Counted from the stretch's first letter, positions 8,240 through 25,062 are shown. The stretch is DNA of 64,000 nucleotides from Actinomyces radicidentis (GCF_001553565.1 NZ_CP014228.1:62001-126000); one strand, 5' to 3'. A program made the numbers and translations. The notes: generated by a model not told the origin, from the sequence alone.

Positions 8240-9042
8240 GTGTTACTTGTGCCCCGCACACCCCATGCACGCCAGACGTCTAGCGCTGCCACACGCGCTC
8301 ACAAGCGCGCCGCCCCCGCCGTCGCGGCGACACTGATCGTTCTGAGCGCCGCCGCATGCGGCATCGTCGGGAGCGGAACCAGCAAGGCCACGAAGGCGGC
8401 CCCCACCACGTCCGGCACCCCAGTCACGGTGTCGCTGGAGCTCCCCACTGCCGCCTCCGGCACGACACAGCCCTCGCCCAGCACGATCACGTTCGGGGCC
8501 CCGGTCATCGCCGGCTACGGCCGCCCGTCGTCCACGGCGACGGAGGCAACGGACGGAACCACCGCTGAGGCGACGTCCGCCGACGAGGAGACTACTGACG
8601 CGACGTGGAGCTCCCGGACGACGCGCTGCCCCTCACCGCCTAGGTGTCCTCGAGCTCGGCTCTGCTCGTGTCGGGAGCGGATGACCGCCAGCTGTCACGC
8701 GCTGCAGCCGAAGCTGCGCTCGACAGCTACGACGATGACGCCAGCACCGGCTCGAGCGAGGCGACGATCGGGACGTCCACGCCCTACGCGGGTATCAGCA
8801 CCGCCTTCACCGCGAGCCTCGACGGGCAGGACGCTGACGGACGCTCCTTCACCCGCGTCTGGGGAGCGGACGGAGCGTCGCTCAAGGCCACGGAGATCTG
8901 TCCGGCCGGCGCCTTCGACGAGGCCGCCTGGAGCCTCGCGCTTGAGGGGACCGAGGTCAGCGGAGTCTCCACGACCTCCACGTGGCCTGGCGGAGAGCCC
9001 ACCCCCTCGCCGGAGGCCTCTGAGGGCTCGACCGCGTCCTGA
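8240..9042 (+). pseudogene. Broken lipoprotein gene (frameshift plus in-frame stop)
   Basis: The 5' part starts at GTG 8240 and encodes a basic N-terminus, a hydrophobic stretch and a lipobox ending SAAAC, then a Thr/Ser-rich linker. Near 8600 the protein-like sequence moves to another frame (DVELPDDALPLTA), meets TAG at 8641, and continues with a plausible secreted domain to the stop at 9042, ending in a Pro/Ser/Thr tail. No single frame covers it. It is therefore read as a decayed exported protein of unknown function, or a sequencing error. Alternatively the 3' part may be translated from GTG 8644, but it would lack a signal peptide. Confidence 0.55.
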
Positions 9043-9066
9043 GGAGTCGGTCCCGCCCTGGCTCCC

Positions 9067-9567
9067 TCAGTACTGGGACAGGGGGGTCGCCGTCGGCGTA
9101 GGCGTCGCCGAGGGTCCGGCGACCGCAGCCTCATAGGTGGCCACGAGCGCCTCATAGCTGCTCAGCGCGACCTCGATGGCGTCCACGTACTCGCCCTCCA
9201 GCGCGGTCTCCACGACGTCGTGGTCGATCGTCAGCTGGTCCCCGGCCCAGGCGGCCAGGAAGGGCCGGATCTCGTCGGCACGGCGATCGAGGCCGTCGAG
9301 CGTCGAGGCCCTCTCGACGCGCACCTCGTTGAGGAGCTGCGCCGGCGCTGCCGAGGCGATGGCGGGCGCCTGTTCCGCGATGTTCTCCACAGCACCCGCG
9401 ACACCCGCACTAGCGGAGTCGCTCGCCGCCGTCGCCGCTGCCGCGATGAAGTCCTCCGGAGCCGCCGTCGTCGTCGACTCCGCAGCCCCGTTTTCGCACG
9501 CTGCGAGGGACGCGAGGACGAGCAGTCCGGTCCCAGACAAGGTGAGTGATCTGAGCATCATACGCAT
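9067..9567 (-). CDS. Small lipoprotein of unknown function
   Basis: A 166-residue protein with a signal peptide and lipobox LAAC (Cys at about 24), then an Ala-rich helical mature part and a C-terminal TPTPTATP-type tail. The tail resembles that of the convergent broken lipoprotein, whose 3' end is 25 bases away. The Met codons two and three residues in are alternative starts. It follows ugd on the same strand but a strong hairpin separates them. No family was recognised. Confidence 0.65.
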   Translation of the reverse strand: MRMMLRSLTLSGTGLLVLASLAACENGAAESTTTAAPEDFIAAAATAASDSASAGVAGAVENIAEQAPAIASAAPAQLLNEVRVERASTLDGLDRRADEIRPFLAAWAGDQLTIDHDVVETALEGEYVDAIEVALSSYEALVATYEAAVAGPSATPTPTATPLSQY

Positions 9568-9602
9568 GCCAGCAATTTAGTGGCACTGCCCCGGCATGGG
9601 AA

Positions 9603-9641
9603 CGCGGGCCGGGTGCGAGATCCCTCTCGCCCCGGCCCGCG
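9603..9641 (-). terminator. Strong hairpin between ugd and the lipoprotein gene
   Basis: Perfect 11-bp outer arms (9603-9613 and 9631-9641) enclose a further 5-bp stem (9615-9619 and 9626-9630). No T-run is present, as is common in high-GC genomes. Confidence 0.65.
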
Positions 9642-9679
9642 CCGTGAGTCGTGCGGGGACGCCGCGGCGTCCGCCCGTC

Positions 9680-10900
9680 TCAGTCGCGACGGAAGAGGTC
9701 GCGCGTGTAGACCTTGTCAGAGACGTCGGTGAGCTCGTCGTTCCAGCGGTTGGCGACGATGAGGTCGCAGCGCGCCTTGAACTCGGAGAGCTCGTGGATG
9801 ACGGGCCAGCCGTAGAACTCGTCGACCTCGAGGGTCGGCTCGTAGATGACGACCGGGATGCCCTTGGCCTTGAGGCGCTCCATGACGCCCTGGATCGAGG
9901 ACTCGCGGAAGTTGTCGGAGCCCGTCTTCATGGTGAGACGGTGGATGCCGACCACGGGGTGGGCGGTGCCGCCGTAGACGAGCTCGACGACGCGGTGGAG
10001 GATCTCCTCGGCGATGAAGTCCTTGCGGACGTCGTTGGCCTCGACGATGGCGCCGATGAGGCTCTGGGGGACGTCCTGGTAGTTCGCGAGGAGCTGCTTG
10101 GTGTCCTTGGGCAGGCAGTAGCCGCCGTAGCCGAAGGACGGGTTGTTGTAGTGAGAGGAGATGCGGGGGTCGAGGCCGACGCCCTTGATGATCGAGGTGG
10201 CGTCCAGCCCGCGGGTGCCGGCGTAGGTGTCGAGCTCGTTGAAGAAGGAGACGCGCAGGGCCAGGTAGGTGTTGGCGAAGAGCTTGACGGCCTCGGCCTC
10301 GGTGGAGCGCATGATGAGAACGGGGACGTCCTCGGCGCGGGCGCCCTCGACGAGGAGCTCGGCGAAGGTCCGGGCGGAGGCGGCCAGGGACTCCTGGTCC
10401 GCGGCGTTGGCGGGCACGCCCACGATGATGCGGCTCGGGTAGAAGTTGTCGTGGAGGGCGCTGCCCTCGCGGAGGAACTCCGGGGAGAAGAGGATGCGGG
10501 CGCCCGGGAAGCGCTCGGTGACCTCGGACGCGTAGCCGACCGGGACGGTCGACTTGATGATGATGGTCGCCTCGGGACGGGCCGCGAAGGCCGCCTCGAC
10601 GACGCTCTCGACGAGCGAGGTGTCGAAGTAGTTCGTCGCCGGGTCGTAGTTCGTGGGCGTCGCGACGAGGACGAACTCGGCGCCGTCGTAGGCCTGCGCC
10701 GGGTCGGTCGTGGCCGTGAGGTCGAGCGAGCCGGAGGCGAGCTGCTCGGAGATGTCCGCGTCGACGATCGGCGAGGTGCCGCCGTTGATGAGCTCCACCT
10801 TGCGGGCGTTGACGTCCAGCGCGTGGACCTCGTTGTGCTGAGCCAGCAGCACGGCCAGCGACAGGCCGACGTAACCGGTGCCGGCGACGGCGATCTTCAT
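9680..10900 (-). CDS. ugd: UDP-glucose 6-dehydrogenase
   Basis: A 406-residue enzyme that oxidises UDP-glucose twice with NAD+ to UDP-glucuronate, a precursor for capsule or wall polymers. The N-terminal Rossmann motif is AGTGYVGLS (6-14), the catalytic Cys262 is in [15 protein letters not shown], and a central helix and C-terminal UDP-binding domain follow. The MKIAVAG start matches the family; the frame extends eight codons further up. It sits inside the branched-chain amino-acid region but has no role there. No glycosyltransferases are adjacent, so its polymer is unknown. Confidence 0.93.
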   Translation of the reverse strand: MKIAVAGTGYVGLSLAVLLAQHNEVHALDVNARKVELINGGTSPIVDADISEQLASGSLDLTATTDPAQAYDGAEFVLVATPTNYDPATNYFDTSLVESVVEAAFAARPEATIIIKSTVPVGYASEVTERFPGARILFSPEFLREGSALHDNFYPSRIIVGVPANAADQESLAASARTFAELLVEGARAEDVPVLIMRSTEAEAVKLFANTYLALRVSFFNELDTYAGTRGLDATSIIKGVGLDPRISSHYNNPSFGYGGYCLPKDTKQLLANYQDVPQSLIGAIVEANDVRKDFIAEEILHRVVELVYGGTAHPVVGIHRLTMKTGSDNFRESSIQGVMERLKAKGIPVVIYEPTLEVDEFYGWPVIHELSEFKARCDLIVANRWNDELTDVSDKVYTRDLFRRD

Positions 10901-10969
10901 CCGGGTTCCTCTCAGTGCTCTCACACGGACCGTTGCACCCTACAGCAGGACGCCGCCGCCGAACCCGCC

Positions 10970-12043
10970 TCAGGACAGCAGTGCGGAGACGATCGCGTCA
11001 CCGATCTCGCGCGTGGAGCGCACGAGCGGGCTGCCGGCCCGGTTGGCCTCGGCGCGCGCGGCCATGTCGGCGTCGACGGCGGCCTCGACGCGGGCGGCGG
11101 CCTCGGGCTGCCCGATGTGATCCAGGAGCATGGCGACGGCGGAGATGGTGGCCGTCGGGTCGGCCTTGCCCTGGCCCGCGATGTCGGGGGCGGAGCCGTG
11201 GACGGGCTCGAACATGGAGGGGAACTCGCCGACGGGGTTGAGGTTGCCGGAGGCGGCCAGGCCGATGCCGCCGGTGACGGCGCCGGCCTCGTCGGTGAGG
11301 ATGTCGCCGAAGAGGTTGTCGGTGACGATGACGTCGAAGCGGGCCGGGTCGGTCACCATGTAGATGGTGGCGGCGTCGACGTGGCTGTAGTGGACGGCGA
11401 CCTCGGGGAACTCCTCCCCCACGGCCTCAACGGTGCGGCGCCACAGGTGGCCGGCGTTGACGAGGACGTTGTGCTTGTGGACGAGGGTGAGGTGCTTCTT
11501 GCGGGCCTGGGCCTTCTCGAAGGCGTAGCGGACGACGCGCTCGACGCCGAAGGCGGTGTTGACGCTGACCTCGGTGGCGATCTCGTGCGGGGTGCCGACG
11601 CGCACCGCGCCGCCGTTGCCGCAGTAGAGGCCCTCGGTGCCCTCGCGGACGACGACGAAGTCGATGTCGCCGGGGCTCGCGAGCGGCGTGGGGACGCCCG
11701 GGTAGTACTTCGAGGGCCGCAGGTTGACGTAGTGGTCCAGGGCGAAGCGCAGGCGCAGGAGGAGGCCGCGCTCGAGGGTGCCGGAGGGGACGGAGGGGTC
11801 GCCGACGGCGCCGAGGAGGATGACGTCCTGCGCCTTGATGGCCTCGAGGTCCTCGTCGGTGAGGGTCTCGCCGGTGCGGTGCCAGCGGTCGGCGCCGAGG
11901 TCGAAGGTCGTGGGCTCGATGGTGACGTCGGTGCCGGCGAGGGCGGCGTCGAGGACCTTGAGACCCTCGGGCACGACCTCCTTGCCGATGCCGTCGCCGG
12001 GGATCACTGCGAGCTTGATGGTCTTCTGGGAGGACTCAGTCAT
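10970..12043 (-). CDS. leuB: 3-isopropylmalate dehydrogenase
   Basis: A 357-residue NAD-dependent decarboxylating dehydrogenase of leucine synthesis; homologues also act on 3-methylmalate in the citramalate route to isoleucine. It starts [10 protein letters not shown], has substrate arginines around [17 protein letters not shown], the metal site [13 protein letters not shown] and the NAD-binding loop [18 protein letters not shown]. leuA, leuC and leuD are not in the window. A terminator-like hairpin separates it from ilvC upstream, so it probably has its own promoter. Confidence 0.96.
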   Translation of the reverse strand: MTESSQKTIKLAVIPGDGIGKEVVPEGLKVLDAALAGTDVTIEPTTFDLGADRWHRTGETLTDEDLEAIKAQDVILLGAVGDPSVPSGTLERGLLLRLRFALDHYVNLRPSKYYPGVPTPLASPGDIDFVVVREGTEGLYCGNGGAVRVGTPHEIATEVSVNTAFGVERVVRYAFEKAQARKKHLTLVHKHNVLVNAGHLWRRTVEAVGEEFPEVAVHYSHVDAATIYMVTDPARFDVIVTDNLFGDILTDEAGAVTGGIGLAASGNLNPVGEFPSMFEPVHGSAPDIAGQGKADPTATISAVAMLLDHIGQPEAAARVEAAVDADMAARAEANRAGSPLVRSTREIGDAIVSALLS

Positions 12044-12061
12044 GGGACCAGGCTACGCAGA

Positions 12062-12101
12062 GCGGCCACCATCCGAGACCCGGGGTCCGGATGGTGGCCG
12101 C
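12062..12101 (-). terminator. Terminator after ilvBNC
   Basis: Perfect 14-bp arms (12062-12075 and 12088-12101) enclose a short GACC/GGTC inner stem. It lies about 50 bases after the ilvC stop and just before leuB. Confidence 0.75.
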
Positions 12102-12151
12102 TTGCGAGGGCGCGCCGTGGGGCGCCGCGATCGGTGACGGTGCGTCAGCGA

Positions 12152-13708
<1,557 letters not shown>

Positions 13709-15493
13709 TCACTCCTCTTCCCACTGGGGGCTCATGCCCCGCGCGTACTGGATCTCGTCGTTGGACACGCCGGCGGCCACCATGGGCCAGACCTGGGAGT
13801 CCGCGGAGCAGATGAAGTCGATGACGACCGGGCGGTCGTTGATGGCGTTGGCCTGCGCGATGACGTCGTCGACGTCCTCGAGGCGCTCGCAGCGCAGCCC
13901 GACGGCCCCGTAGGCCTCGGCCAGCTGGACGAAGTCGGGCACCCGCTGCGTCCCCGCACCGGTGTGGAGGTCCGTGTTGGAGTAGCGCTGCCCGTAGAAG
14001 AGCGTCTGCCACTGGCGGACCATGCCGAGCGAGGAGTTGTTGATGATCGCGACCTTGATCGGGATCTCGTTGAGGGTGCAGGTGGCCAGCTCCTGGTTGG
14101 TCATCTGGAAGCAGCCGTCGCCGTCGATGAGCCAGACCGGGCGGTCCGGCGCGCCGACCTTGGCGCCCATGGCGGCGGGCACGCCGTAGCCCATGGTGCC
14201 GGCGCCCGCGGAGGTGAGCCAGGTGTGCGGCTCGTGGAAGGACAGGTAGTGGGCGGCCCACATCTGGTGCTGGCCGACGCCGGTGACCCAGATCGTGTCC
14301 TCGCTCGCGCCCTTGTCGAGGTGCGTGAGCACCTCCTGGGGCTGGAGGAGGCCGTCGTCGGTGTCGGTCCACGACGTCGGGTAGGTGATGCGGATGTGCT
14401 CGACCTCGGTGAGCCACTGGTCGATGTCGGCGCGCTCCTCCTCGGCGAACTGGCGCTCGCAGGCCTTGGTGAGGGCGGGGACGACGTCCTTGAGGTCGCC
14501 GACGATCGGGACGTCCGCGGTGCGGATCTTGGAGATCTCGGCGGGGTCGACGTCGACGTGGATGACCGTGGCGCGGCGGGCGAAGGTGTCCGGCTTGCCG
14601 GTGACGCGGTCGTCGAAGCGGGCGCCGAGGCAGACGATGACGTCCGCGCGCTGGAGGGCGCCGACGGCGGCGACGGTCCCGTGCATCCCGGGCATGCCGA
14701 GGTTGAGCGGGTGGCCGCTCGGCAGGACGTCGAGCGCGGTGAGCGTCGTCGTGAAGGGGGCGCCGATGAGCTCGACGAGGGCGAGGAGGTCCTCCTGGGG
14801 GACGTCGGCGCGGTCGAGGCCACCGCCCAGGTAGAGGACGGGGCGCTCGGCGGAGGCGATGACCTCGGCGGCCTGGGCGAGCTTGCGCTGGTTGGGGCGG
14901 CCGGGCAGGGCGTAGCCGGGGAGCTCGAGGGCGCCGGCGGGCACGTACTCGATCTCCGTGGTCTGGGCGTCCTTGGTGACGTCGATGAGGACGGGGCCCG
15001 GGCGGCCGGTGGCGGCGATGCGGAAGGCCTCGGCGACGCGGGTCGGGATCTCCTCCGCCTTGGTCACGAGGAAGGAGTGCTTGACGAAGGGCATCGTCGC
15101 GCCGACGATGTCCGCCTCCTGGAAGGCGTCGGTGCCGATGGCGGCGGAGCCGACCTGACCGGTGATGGCGACCATGGGCACGGAGTCCATGTGGGCGTCG
15201 CCGATGGCGGTGATGAGGTTCGTGGCGCCGGGGCCCGAGGTGGCGACGCAGACGCCGACGCGCCCCGTGGCCATGGCGTAGCCCTCGGCCGCGTGACCGG
15301 CGCCCTGCTCGTGGCGGACGAGGACGTGGCGGATCCGGGAGCTCGAGAGCAGCGGGTCGTAGAACGGCAGGATGGCGCCTCCGGGCATGCCGAAGATGTC
15401 GGTGACGCCGATGTCCTCGAGCGCTCGCACGAGGGCCTGGGCGCCTGTCATCACCTGCCGGTCCTGGGTCGTGGAGGCGTCGGAGCGTTCCAT
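13709..15493 (-). CDS. ilvB: Acetolactate synthase large (catalytic) subunit
   Basis: A 594-residue ThDP/FAD/Mg enzyme that condenses two pyruvates, or pyruvate with 2-oxobutyrate, in the first common step of branched-chain amino-acid synthesis. The catalytic Glu62 is in [14 protein letters not shown], the central FAD-binding domain contains [11 protein letters not shown], and the ThDP motif is [12 protein letters not shown]. The start ATG is set by AGGAGGG five bases upstream. It is first in ilvBNC. The 5' region shows no clear leucine/valine-rich attenuator peptide. Confidence 0.97.
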   Translation of the reverse strand: MERSDASTTQDRQVMTGAQALVRALEDIGVTDIFGMPGGAILPFYDPLLSSSRIRHVLVRHEQGAGHAAEGYAMATGRVGVCVATSGPGATNLITAIGDAHMDSVPMVAITGQVGSAAIGTDAFQEADIVGATMPFVKHSFLVTKAEEIPTRVAEAFRIAATGRPGPVLIDVTKDAQTTEIEYVPAGALELPGYALPGRPNQRKLAQAAEVIASAERPVLYLGGGLDRADVPQEDLLALVELIGAPFTTTLTALDVLPSGHPLNLGMPGMHGTVAAVGALQRADVIVCLGARFDDRVTGKPDTFARRATVIHVDVDPAEISKIRTADVPIVGDLKDVVPALTKACERQFAEEERADIDQWLTEVEHIRITYPTSWTDTDDGLLQPQEVLTHLDKGASEDTIWVTGVGQHQMWAAHYLSFHEPHTWLTSAGAGTMGYGVPAAMGAKVGAPDRPVWLIDGDGCFQMTNQELATCTLNEIPIKVAIINNSSLGMVRQWQTLFYGQRYSNTDLHTGAGTQRVPDFVQLAEAYGAVGLRCERLEDVDDVIAQANAINDRPVVIDFICSADSQVWPMVAAGVSNDEIQYARGMSPQWEEE

Positions 15494-15746
15494 CGATGCC
15501 CTCCTGTCCGTGTGGGTGGACCGACTCCGTGTCGGTGATGGGAACGTTACGCACATGTGTCACTAGGAGGGCCGTTGTCTCGCATCGTGGAATCACGGCT
15601 CAGTCCCCGAGATGGGAGGGCGTGCTCCACCCCGGACCGAAGTCCGCCCTTCGTGCACCTTACGGACGGCACAATTCTGCGGGAAACCAGCAGACTCACC
15701 CGCCCCGCAGCGTCGCGGGGCGCACGAAAGGCCGGGCAACGTCGTC

Positions 15747-17360
15747 GTGGTCATCGCACTCCTCTCCCACCTCGCGGAGAACGCCGTCCTCACCCTCTTC
15801 CTGCTCATCGGCATCGGGATGCTCGTCGGGCACGTCAAGGCGAAGGGGGTGAGCCTGGGCGCCGCCGCGGTCCTCTTCACGGGGATCCTGCTCGCGGCCT
15901 TCGCCGCCTCCAAGGGCGTCGTCATCGAGATCCCCGCCCCCATGGGCACGCTGGGCCTGGCGATCTTCACCTTCGCCATCGGCATCCAGTCCGGGCCGAA
16001 CTTCTTCCACGTCATCAGGACCGCCGTCGGCCCGCTCGCCGTCATGCTCGTCGCCTTCATCGCCGCGGCGGCCACCGGCTACGGCGTCGGCAGCGCCCTG
16101 GGTCTGAGCCCCGCGATGATCGCCGGCGCCTACGCCGGTGCGCTGACGAACACGCCGTCGCTGGCAGCCGCGGGCAACGCCGCCACACTCGCCGGGAACG
16201 CCGACGGCGCCGCGATCGCCACCGTCGGCTACGCCGTCGCCTACCTCTACGGCGTCATCGGGATGCTCGTCTTCTGCCTCCTGGCGCTGCGCTACCGCCG
16301 CTCGGACCGGGACGCCCCCTCGCCGCTCGTCAACCGGACCGTGCGAGTCGAGCGCGCCGACTCCCCCATGCTCGGCGACCTCCTGGAGACGATCCCCGGC
16401 GAGCTGCGCTTCTCGCGCCTGCGCCGCGGCGAGACCGGGCCGATCACGAGGCCCAGCCGTGAGGACCGCCTCTACAAGGGCGACCTCGTCACCGTCGTCG
16501 GCACGCAGGACGCCGTCGGGCACGTGATCACGGCACTCGGCCACTCCTCGTCGCACTCCCTCATCGAGGACCGCCGCTACCTCGACTTCCGACGCATCAC
16601 GGTCTCGGACCCCAAGCTCGCGGGCCGCACCATCTCCGACATCGACGTCGACCACAAGTTCGGCGCCACCATCTCCCGCGTGCGCCGCGGCGACGTTGAC
16701 ATGGTCGGCACGCCCGACCTCGTCCTCCAGCAGGGCGACCGCGTGCGCGTCGTCGCCCCGACCGGCCGCATCAGCGAGATCTCAAGGTTCTTCGGCGACT
16801 CGGCCCGCGGCCTGGCCTCGATCAACCCGATCGCGCTGGGCCTCGGCATGGCGCTCGGCATCGTCATCGGCGAGTGGAAGTTCCTCACACCGACCGGCTC
16901 GACCTTCTCCATCGGCTCGGCGGCCGGCACGCTCCTCATCGGGCTCCTCTTCGGCCGGATCGGGCGCATCCGCGGATTCGTCACGGCGCTGCCCTACACG
17001 GCGACGGCCGTGCTCTCCGAGTTCGGACTCCTCATGTTCCTCGCGCAGGCGGGCACGAAGGCCGGCGGCCAGATCGCCCACGCCTTCACGGGCGGCGACT
17101 GGTGGAAGATCCTCATCACCGGCTTCGTCATCACGACGATCGTGGGGCTCGCCCTCTACGCCTCGATGCGCTGGGGCTTCCACATGGGCGGCACGCGCCT
17201 GGCGGGCCTCATCGGCGGCGCGCAGACCCAGCCGGCGGTCCTGGCCTTCGCCAACGAGCGCACCGGATCGGACCCGCGCGTGGCCCTGGGCTACGCAATG
17301 GTCTACCCCGTGGCGATGATCGTGAAGATCTTCATCGCGCAGTTCCTCGGCGGGCTCTGA
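15747..17360 (+). CDS. Aspartate:alanine exchanger-family transporter with RCK_C domain
   Basis: A membrane protein of about 537 residues. The first half has six hydrophobic helices including the family signature FAIGIQSGPNFF and AGALTNTPSLAA; a cytosolic TrkA_C (RCK_C) domain at about 245-365 includes RRYLDFRRITVSDPKLAG; the second half has further helices with LIGGAQTQPAVLAFAN. Members exchange or export carboxylates or amino acids such as aspartate, alanine or succinate; the substrate here is unknown. The start is uncertain: GTG 15747 is closest to the first helix, but the frame is open back to 15612. It is divergent from ilvB and convergent with the ThrE-type gene. Confidence 0.85.
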   Translation: MVIALLSHLAENAVLTLFLLIGIGMLVGHVKAKGVSLGAAAVLFTGILLAAFAASKGVVIEIPAPMGTLGLAIFTFAIGIQSGPNFFHVIRTAVGPLAVMLVAFIAAAATGYGVGSALGLSPAMIAGAYAGALTNTPSLAAAGNAATLAGNADGAAIATVGYAVAYLYGVIGMLVFCLLALRYRRSDRDAPSPLVNRTVRVERADSPMLGDLLETIPGELRFSRLRRGETGPITRPSREDRLYKGDLVTVVGTQDAVGHVITALGHSSSHSLIEDRRYLDFRRITVSDPKLAGRTISDIDVDHKFGATISRVRRGDVDMVGTPDLVLQQGDRVRVVAPTGRISEISRFFGDSARGLASINPIALGLGMALGIVIGEWKFLTPTGSTFSIGSAAGTLLIGLLFGRIGRIRGFVTALPYTATAVLSEFGLLMFLAQAGTKAGGQIAHAFTGGDWWKILITGFVITTIVGLALYASMRWGFHMGGTRLAGLIGGAQTQPAVLAFANERTGSDPRVALGYAMVYPVAMIVKIFIAQFLGGL

Positions 17361-17392
17361 GGGACGCCCCTCCCCCGGCTGGACACGACATG

Positions 17393-17434
17393 ACGACGGC
17401 GCCGCGGCCCTGGTGAGGGCCGCGGCGCCGTCGT
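17393..17434. terminator. Bidirectional terminator, 19-bp perfect stem
   Basis: Arms 17393-17411 and 17416-17434 with a GGTG loop lie between the convergent exchanger and ThrE-type genes. Confidence 0.85.
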
Positions 17435-17462
17435 GGTCGCGCGGCTGGGCGTCAGTGCTGCG

Positions 17463-18890
17463 TCACTCGTCGAGCTCGATGCCGTCCTCGACGATGACCT
17501 GCGGGGTCGCCGTGTTCCGGGCAGCGTCGGGCGTCGGGCCGCCCACCTCGTCCTCCGGCAGGATGACACGCACGGAGGTGGGGGTGTCGTGCCGCCAGTT
17601 GTGATCCGTGAGGATGCGGGCGAGCGCCAGGCCGACGCCGATCGCGGTGATGACGAAGAAGACCTCGGCGAGGTTCGACGCCGCCGAGCCGACGGCCACG
17701 TTCGCGTCCACGGTCGTGTTGTTGAGCGCGGAGACCGCCCGGTAGAAGGGCACGCCGGGAATCATGATGACGACGGCGGGCACGGACAGCGCCACTCGCG
17801 ACAGGCTCGCCCGGTTGACGAAGAGCTGCGCGAGGAGGCCGATGGTGACGGCCGCGATGCCGACCGCCATCTGCCAGGGGACATTGAAGCAGTCGATGAG
17901 CAGGAGGCGCCCCGTGTTGGCCAGCGCGCCGACGATGGCGGCGAGCACGCAGGCCCGCGTGCCGGCATTGAAGAGCATGGCGAAGCCGTAGGCGGCGATG
18001 AAGGAGCAGAAGCAGCGCAGGAGGTTGAGGACCCAGCCGGTCGGGTAGGCGGTCGTCGTGGCGTCCACCTGCCAGTTGAAGACGTAGGTGACGCTCCACA
18101 CCGCGACGCCCGCGGCCGCCATGGTCACCACGACGTAGGCGCCCCGGGAGATCGCGGAGGAGAAGTCCTGGCGCGCGAGGTCGAGCATGGACGTCACCAT
18201 GGGAAACCCGGGGATGAGGAAGAGGATCGCGGAGATGATCCCTCCCTGGTGGTTCCCGGTGACGAGGCCGCCAGCGCTCAGGCCCGCCACGACGGCCATG
18301 TACACCGAGGAGGCGACGACGCCGCAGACGAGCCAGGTGAAGAAGTGCTGGTACTTCCGCTCGAGCATCTGGCGCCGCACCCACTGACCGATGAAGGCCG
18401 CGAGGAGCACGGTGAGGCACTCGACCCAGCCGCCCTTGTTGAGGAAGCAGAATCCCGCGCACGCGACGCCGGAGGCGGCGGCGTTGAGGAAGTCCCCGTA
18501 GAGCGTGCGCATGTGGTCGATCTCGTCGAGCTTCTCGTTGAGGTGCTCGACGGTCTCGTGAGCGTGGAGGTCGTGGACGATGCGGCGGAGCGCCTCGAGC
18601 TTGTCGACGTTGACGCCCACTCCCCTCACCTCGCAGGCCTCCGTGCGGAATCGGTCTCCGACGTAGGAGGAGGCGACGATCTCCGTCATCGTCACGGTGG
18701 CCTCATGGCGGTCGAGGCCGACGGCGGATGCCGCTCGGGCCATCGAGGACTTGATGCGGTAGGAACCAGCGCCGGCGGCGAGCATCATGCTTCCCAGCCG
18801 TAAGACGACGGCCGACTGGAGCATGAGCCGGTCCGCGTCCAGCGCCGGATCCGGGTCGTGCGAATCGAAGGGCTCAACGGAATGACTCAC
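17463..18890 (-). CDS. thrE: Threonine/serine exporter (ThrE family)
   Basis: An inner-membrane protein of about 475 residues. The N-terminal DUF1212/ThrE domain contains RLGSMMLAAGAGSYRIKSSM and the conserved FLNKGG; ten or so hydrophobic segments follow, with LIPGFPMVTSMLDLARQDF and, in the second half, VMIPGVPFYRAVS, a ThrE_2-like repeat of the same design. It uses ion gradients to export threonine and serine. The GTG start is a best guess; the frame extends 26 codons upstream. The last 60 residues are an acidic cytosolic tail. Confidence 0.88.
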   Translation of the reverse strand: MSHSVEPFDSHDPDPALDADRLMLQSAVVLRLGSMMLAAGAGSYRIKSSMARAASAVGLDRHEATVTMTEIVASSYVGDRFRTEACEVRGVGVNVDKLEALRRIVHDLHAHETVEHLNEKLDEIDHMRTLYGDFLNAAASGVACAGFCFLNKGGWVECLTVLLAAFIGQWVRRQMLERKYQHFFTWLVCGVVASSVYMAVVAGLSAGGLVTGNHQGGIISAILFLIPGFPMVTSMLDLARQDFSSAISRGAYVVVTMAAAGVAVWSVTYVFNWQVDATTTAYPTGWVLNLLRCFCSFIAAYGFAMLFNAGTRACVLAAIVGALANTGRLLLIDCFNVPWQMAVGIAAVTIGLLAQLFVNRASLSRVALSVPAVVIMIPGVPFYRAVSALNNTTVDANVAVGSAASNLAEVFFVITAIGVGLALARILTDHNWRHDTPTSVRVILPEDEVGGPTPDAARNTATPQVIVEDGIELDE

Positions 18891-18974
18891 TGCGCCATCG
18901 TCCCTGCTCGATACGGCTCCGTACAGGCCTGAGGACCTAGGCCGAGAGGCGTGTCGCGTTCCGAGCACGAAAAG

Positions 18975-19019
18975 GGCCGCCGGCAGGACCGCCCTTGCGG
19001 GGCGGCCCTGCCGGCGGCC
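18975..19019 (-). terminator. rRNA operon terminator
   Basis: Arms 18975-18994 and 19000-19019 (20 bp, one mismatch) are followed on the minus strand by TTTT. It lies just after the 5S gene. Confidence 0.9.
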
Positions 19020-19033
19020 TCTTCACGTGTGTG

Positions 19034-19151
19034 CTCGGCGGTGTCCTACTCTCCCACACCCTAGCGAGTGCAGTACCATCGGCGCTGGGAGTCTTAGCTT
19101 CCGGGTTCGGAATGGGACCGGGCGTGAACCCTCCCGCTATGACCACCGAGA
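19034..19151 (-). rRNA. rrf: 5S ribosomal RNA
   Basis: On the minus strand the sequence reads CTCGGTGGTCATAGCGGGAG at the 5' side and GGACACCGCCGAG at the 3' end, which pair as helix I. The internal CCATTCCGAACCCGGAAG is the 5S loop B-C signature. Ends are estimated to a few bases. Confidence 0.95.
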
Positions 19152-19270
19152 CGACCAAACAGGCAACACACGGTCGTCGGAAAAACCACTATCCAACATG
19201 TCACACAACCCCGCCAGGTGAGGCTCGAGCCGTGACCGGCCGGCCCCCCCCTGTTGTTGTTCGGGGTTGG

Positions 19271-19304
19271 TGGGTTGGTCGTGAACCGCACAGTGGACGC
19301 AAGC
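19271..19304 (-). other. Pre-23S processing stem, 3' arm
   Basis: This segment after 23S can pair along all 34 positions (four as G-U wobbles) with 22551-22584 before 23S, looping out the 23S rRNA. That is the double-stranded stalk expected to be cut by RNase III. Confidence 0.75.
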
Positions 19305-19350
19305 GCAAAAGATCATTTCATCCCCCTGCCACGAACGTGGCCGGGGGGCG

Positions 19351-24440
<5,090 letters not shown>

Positions 24441-24670
24441 AACTTGTCAAGAACAACCCACAATAGCCAAGGCCCCAGCAGGGCAGCCACGCAGGAAGCC
24501 AAACAATAAACAACTCAGAGAAAAAACATCTCCAGGCTCAACCCACCCCGCAACCGACGAGGAAGCCGGGGTGAGCAAACCAAAACAAAACAAACAAACC
24601 AAACAACCAAACCACCCCACAACAGGGCAGCACCAGCCATCCAGAATGCTCACTATGGCATAAAAAACAT

Positions 24671-24695
24671 GACACACTATCGAGTTCTCAAACAA
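24671..24695 (-). promoter_or_regulatory. rRNA leader boxA-type antitermination motif
   Basis: The minus strand reads TTTGAGAACTCGATAGTGTG, close to the element found in actinobacterial rRNA leaders that binds the Nus antitermination factors. It is in the leader between the promoters and 16S. Confidence 0.65.
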
Positions 24696-24759
24696 CACAC
24701 CCACCCGGCTCTCATTGCTACGTTTCCGTAACAACTCGCTCCGGCGAGCGACCTACACA

Positions 24760-24788
24760 ACTTTAAGGATCCGTTCGCCTGATGTCAA
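24760..24788 (-). promoter_or_regulatory. rRNA promoter P2 (proximal)
   Basis: On the minus strand: TTGACA (24783-24788), a 17-base spacer, TAAAGT (24760-24765). The -35 and spacing are at consensus. A short CGCTC/GAGCG hairpin follows the predicted start. Confidence 0.85.
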
Positions 24789-24891
24789 CTTCGAGGAATT
24801 GCTCTCGGTCACATCGGAGGAGGCCTCCATGTTGTGCGTTGCGTTGCCGTGCCAGGCTTTCGCGGGCCTGCCGTGCGGCGCAACGGGCTGT

Positions 24892-24922
24892 ACTTTAGGC
24901 AGCCGCCCCCCTACCGGGTCAA
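24892..24922 (-). promoter_or_regulatory. rRNA promoter P1 (distal)
   Basis: On the minus strand: TTGACC (24917-24922), a 19-base spacer, TAAAGT (24892-24897). The -10 is identical to P2 but spacing is long, so it may need activation. It lies 132 bases upstream of P2. Confidence 0.6.
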
Positions 24923-25062
24923 ACCGAGAACGCATGATCCGAGCCACAGCTCGTCACGCCGCCGTCGCCGCCCGTTCACCCTCCCGGGGCGAGCCCCGCA
25001 AGGCGCTGGGACGACGGTCCCGACTCCGCCACTGTCGTCGGACAACCGCCCGCAACACACCC

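Noticed and set aside
15494-15746. Leader-peptide attenuator for ilvBNC, suggested by an [10 protein letters not shown]-like frame on the minus strand and short hairpins
   Set aside because: The frame has no stop before ilvB and no paired antiterminator/terminator set with a T-run. The hairpins (15633-15646 and 15702-15721) are short and not placed for attenuation.
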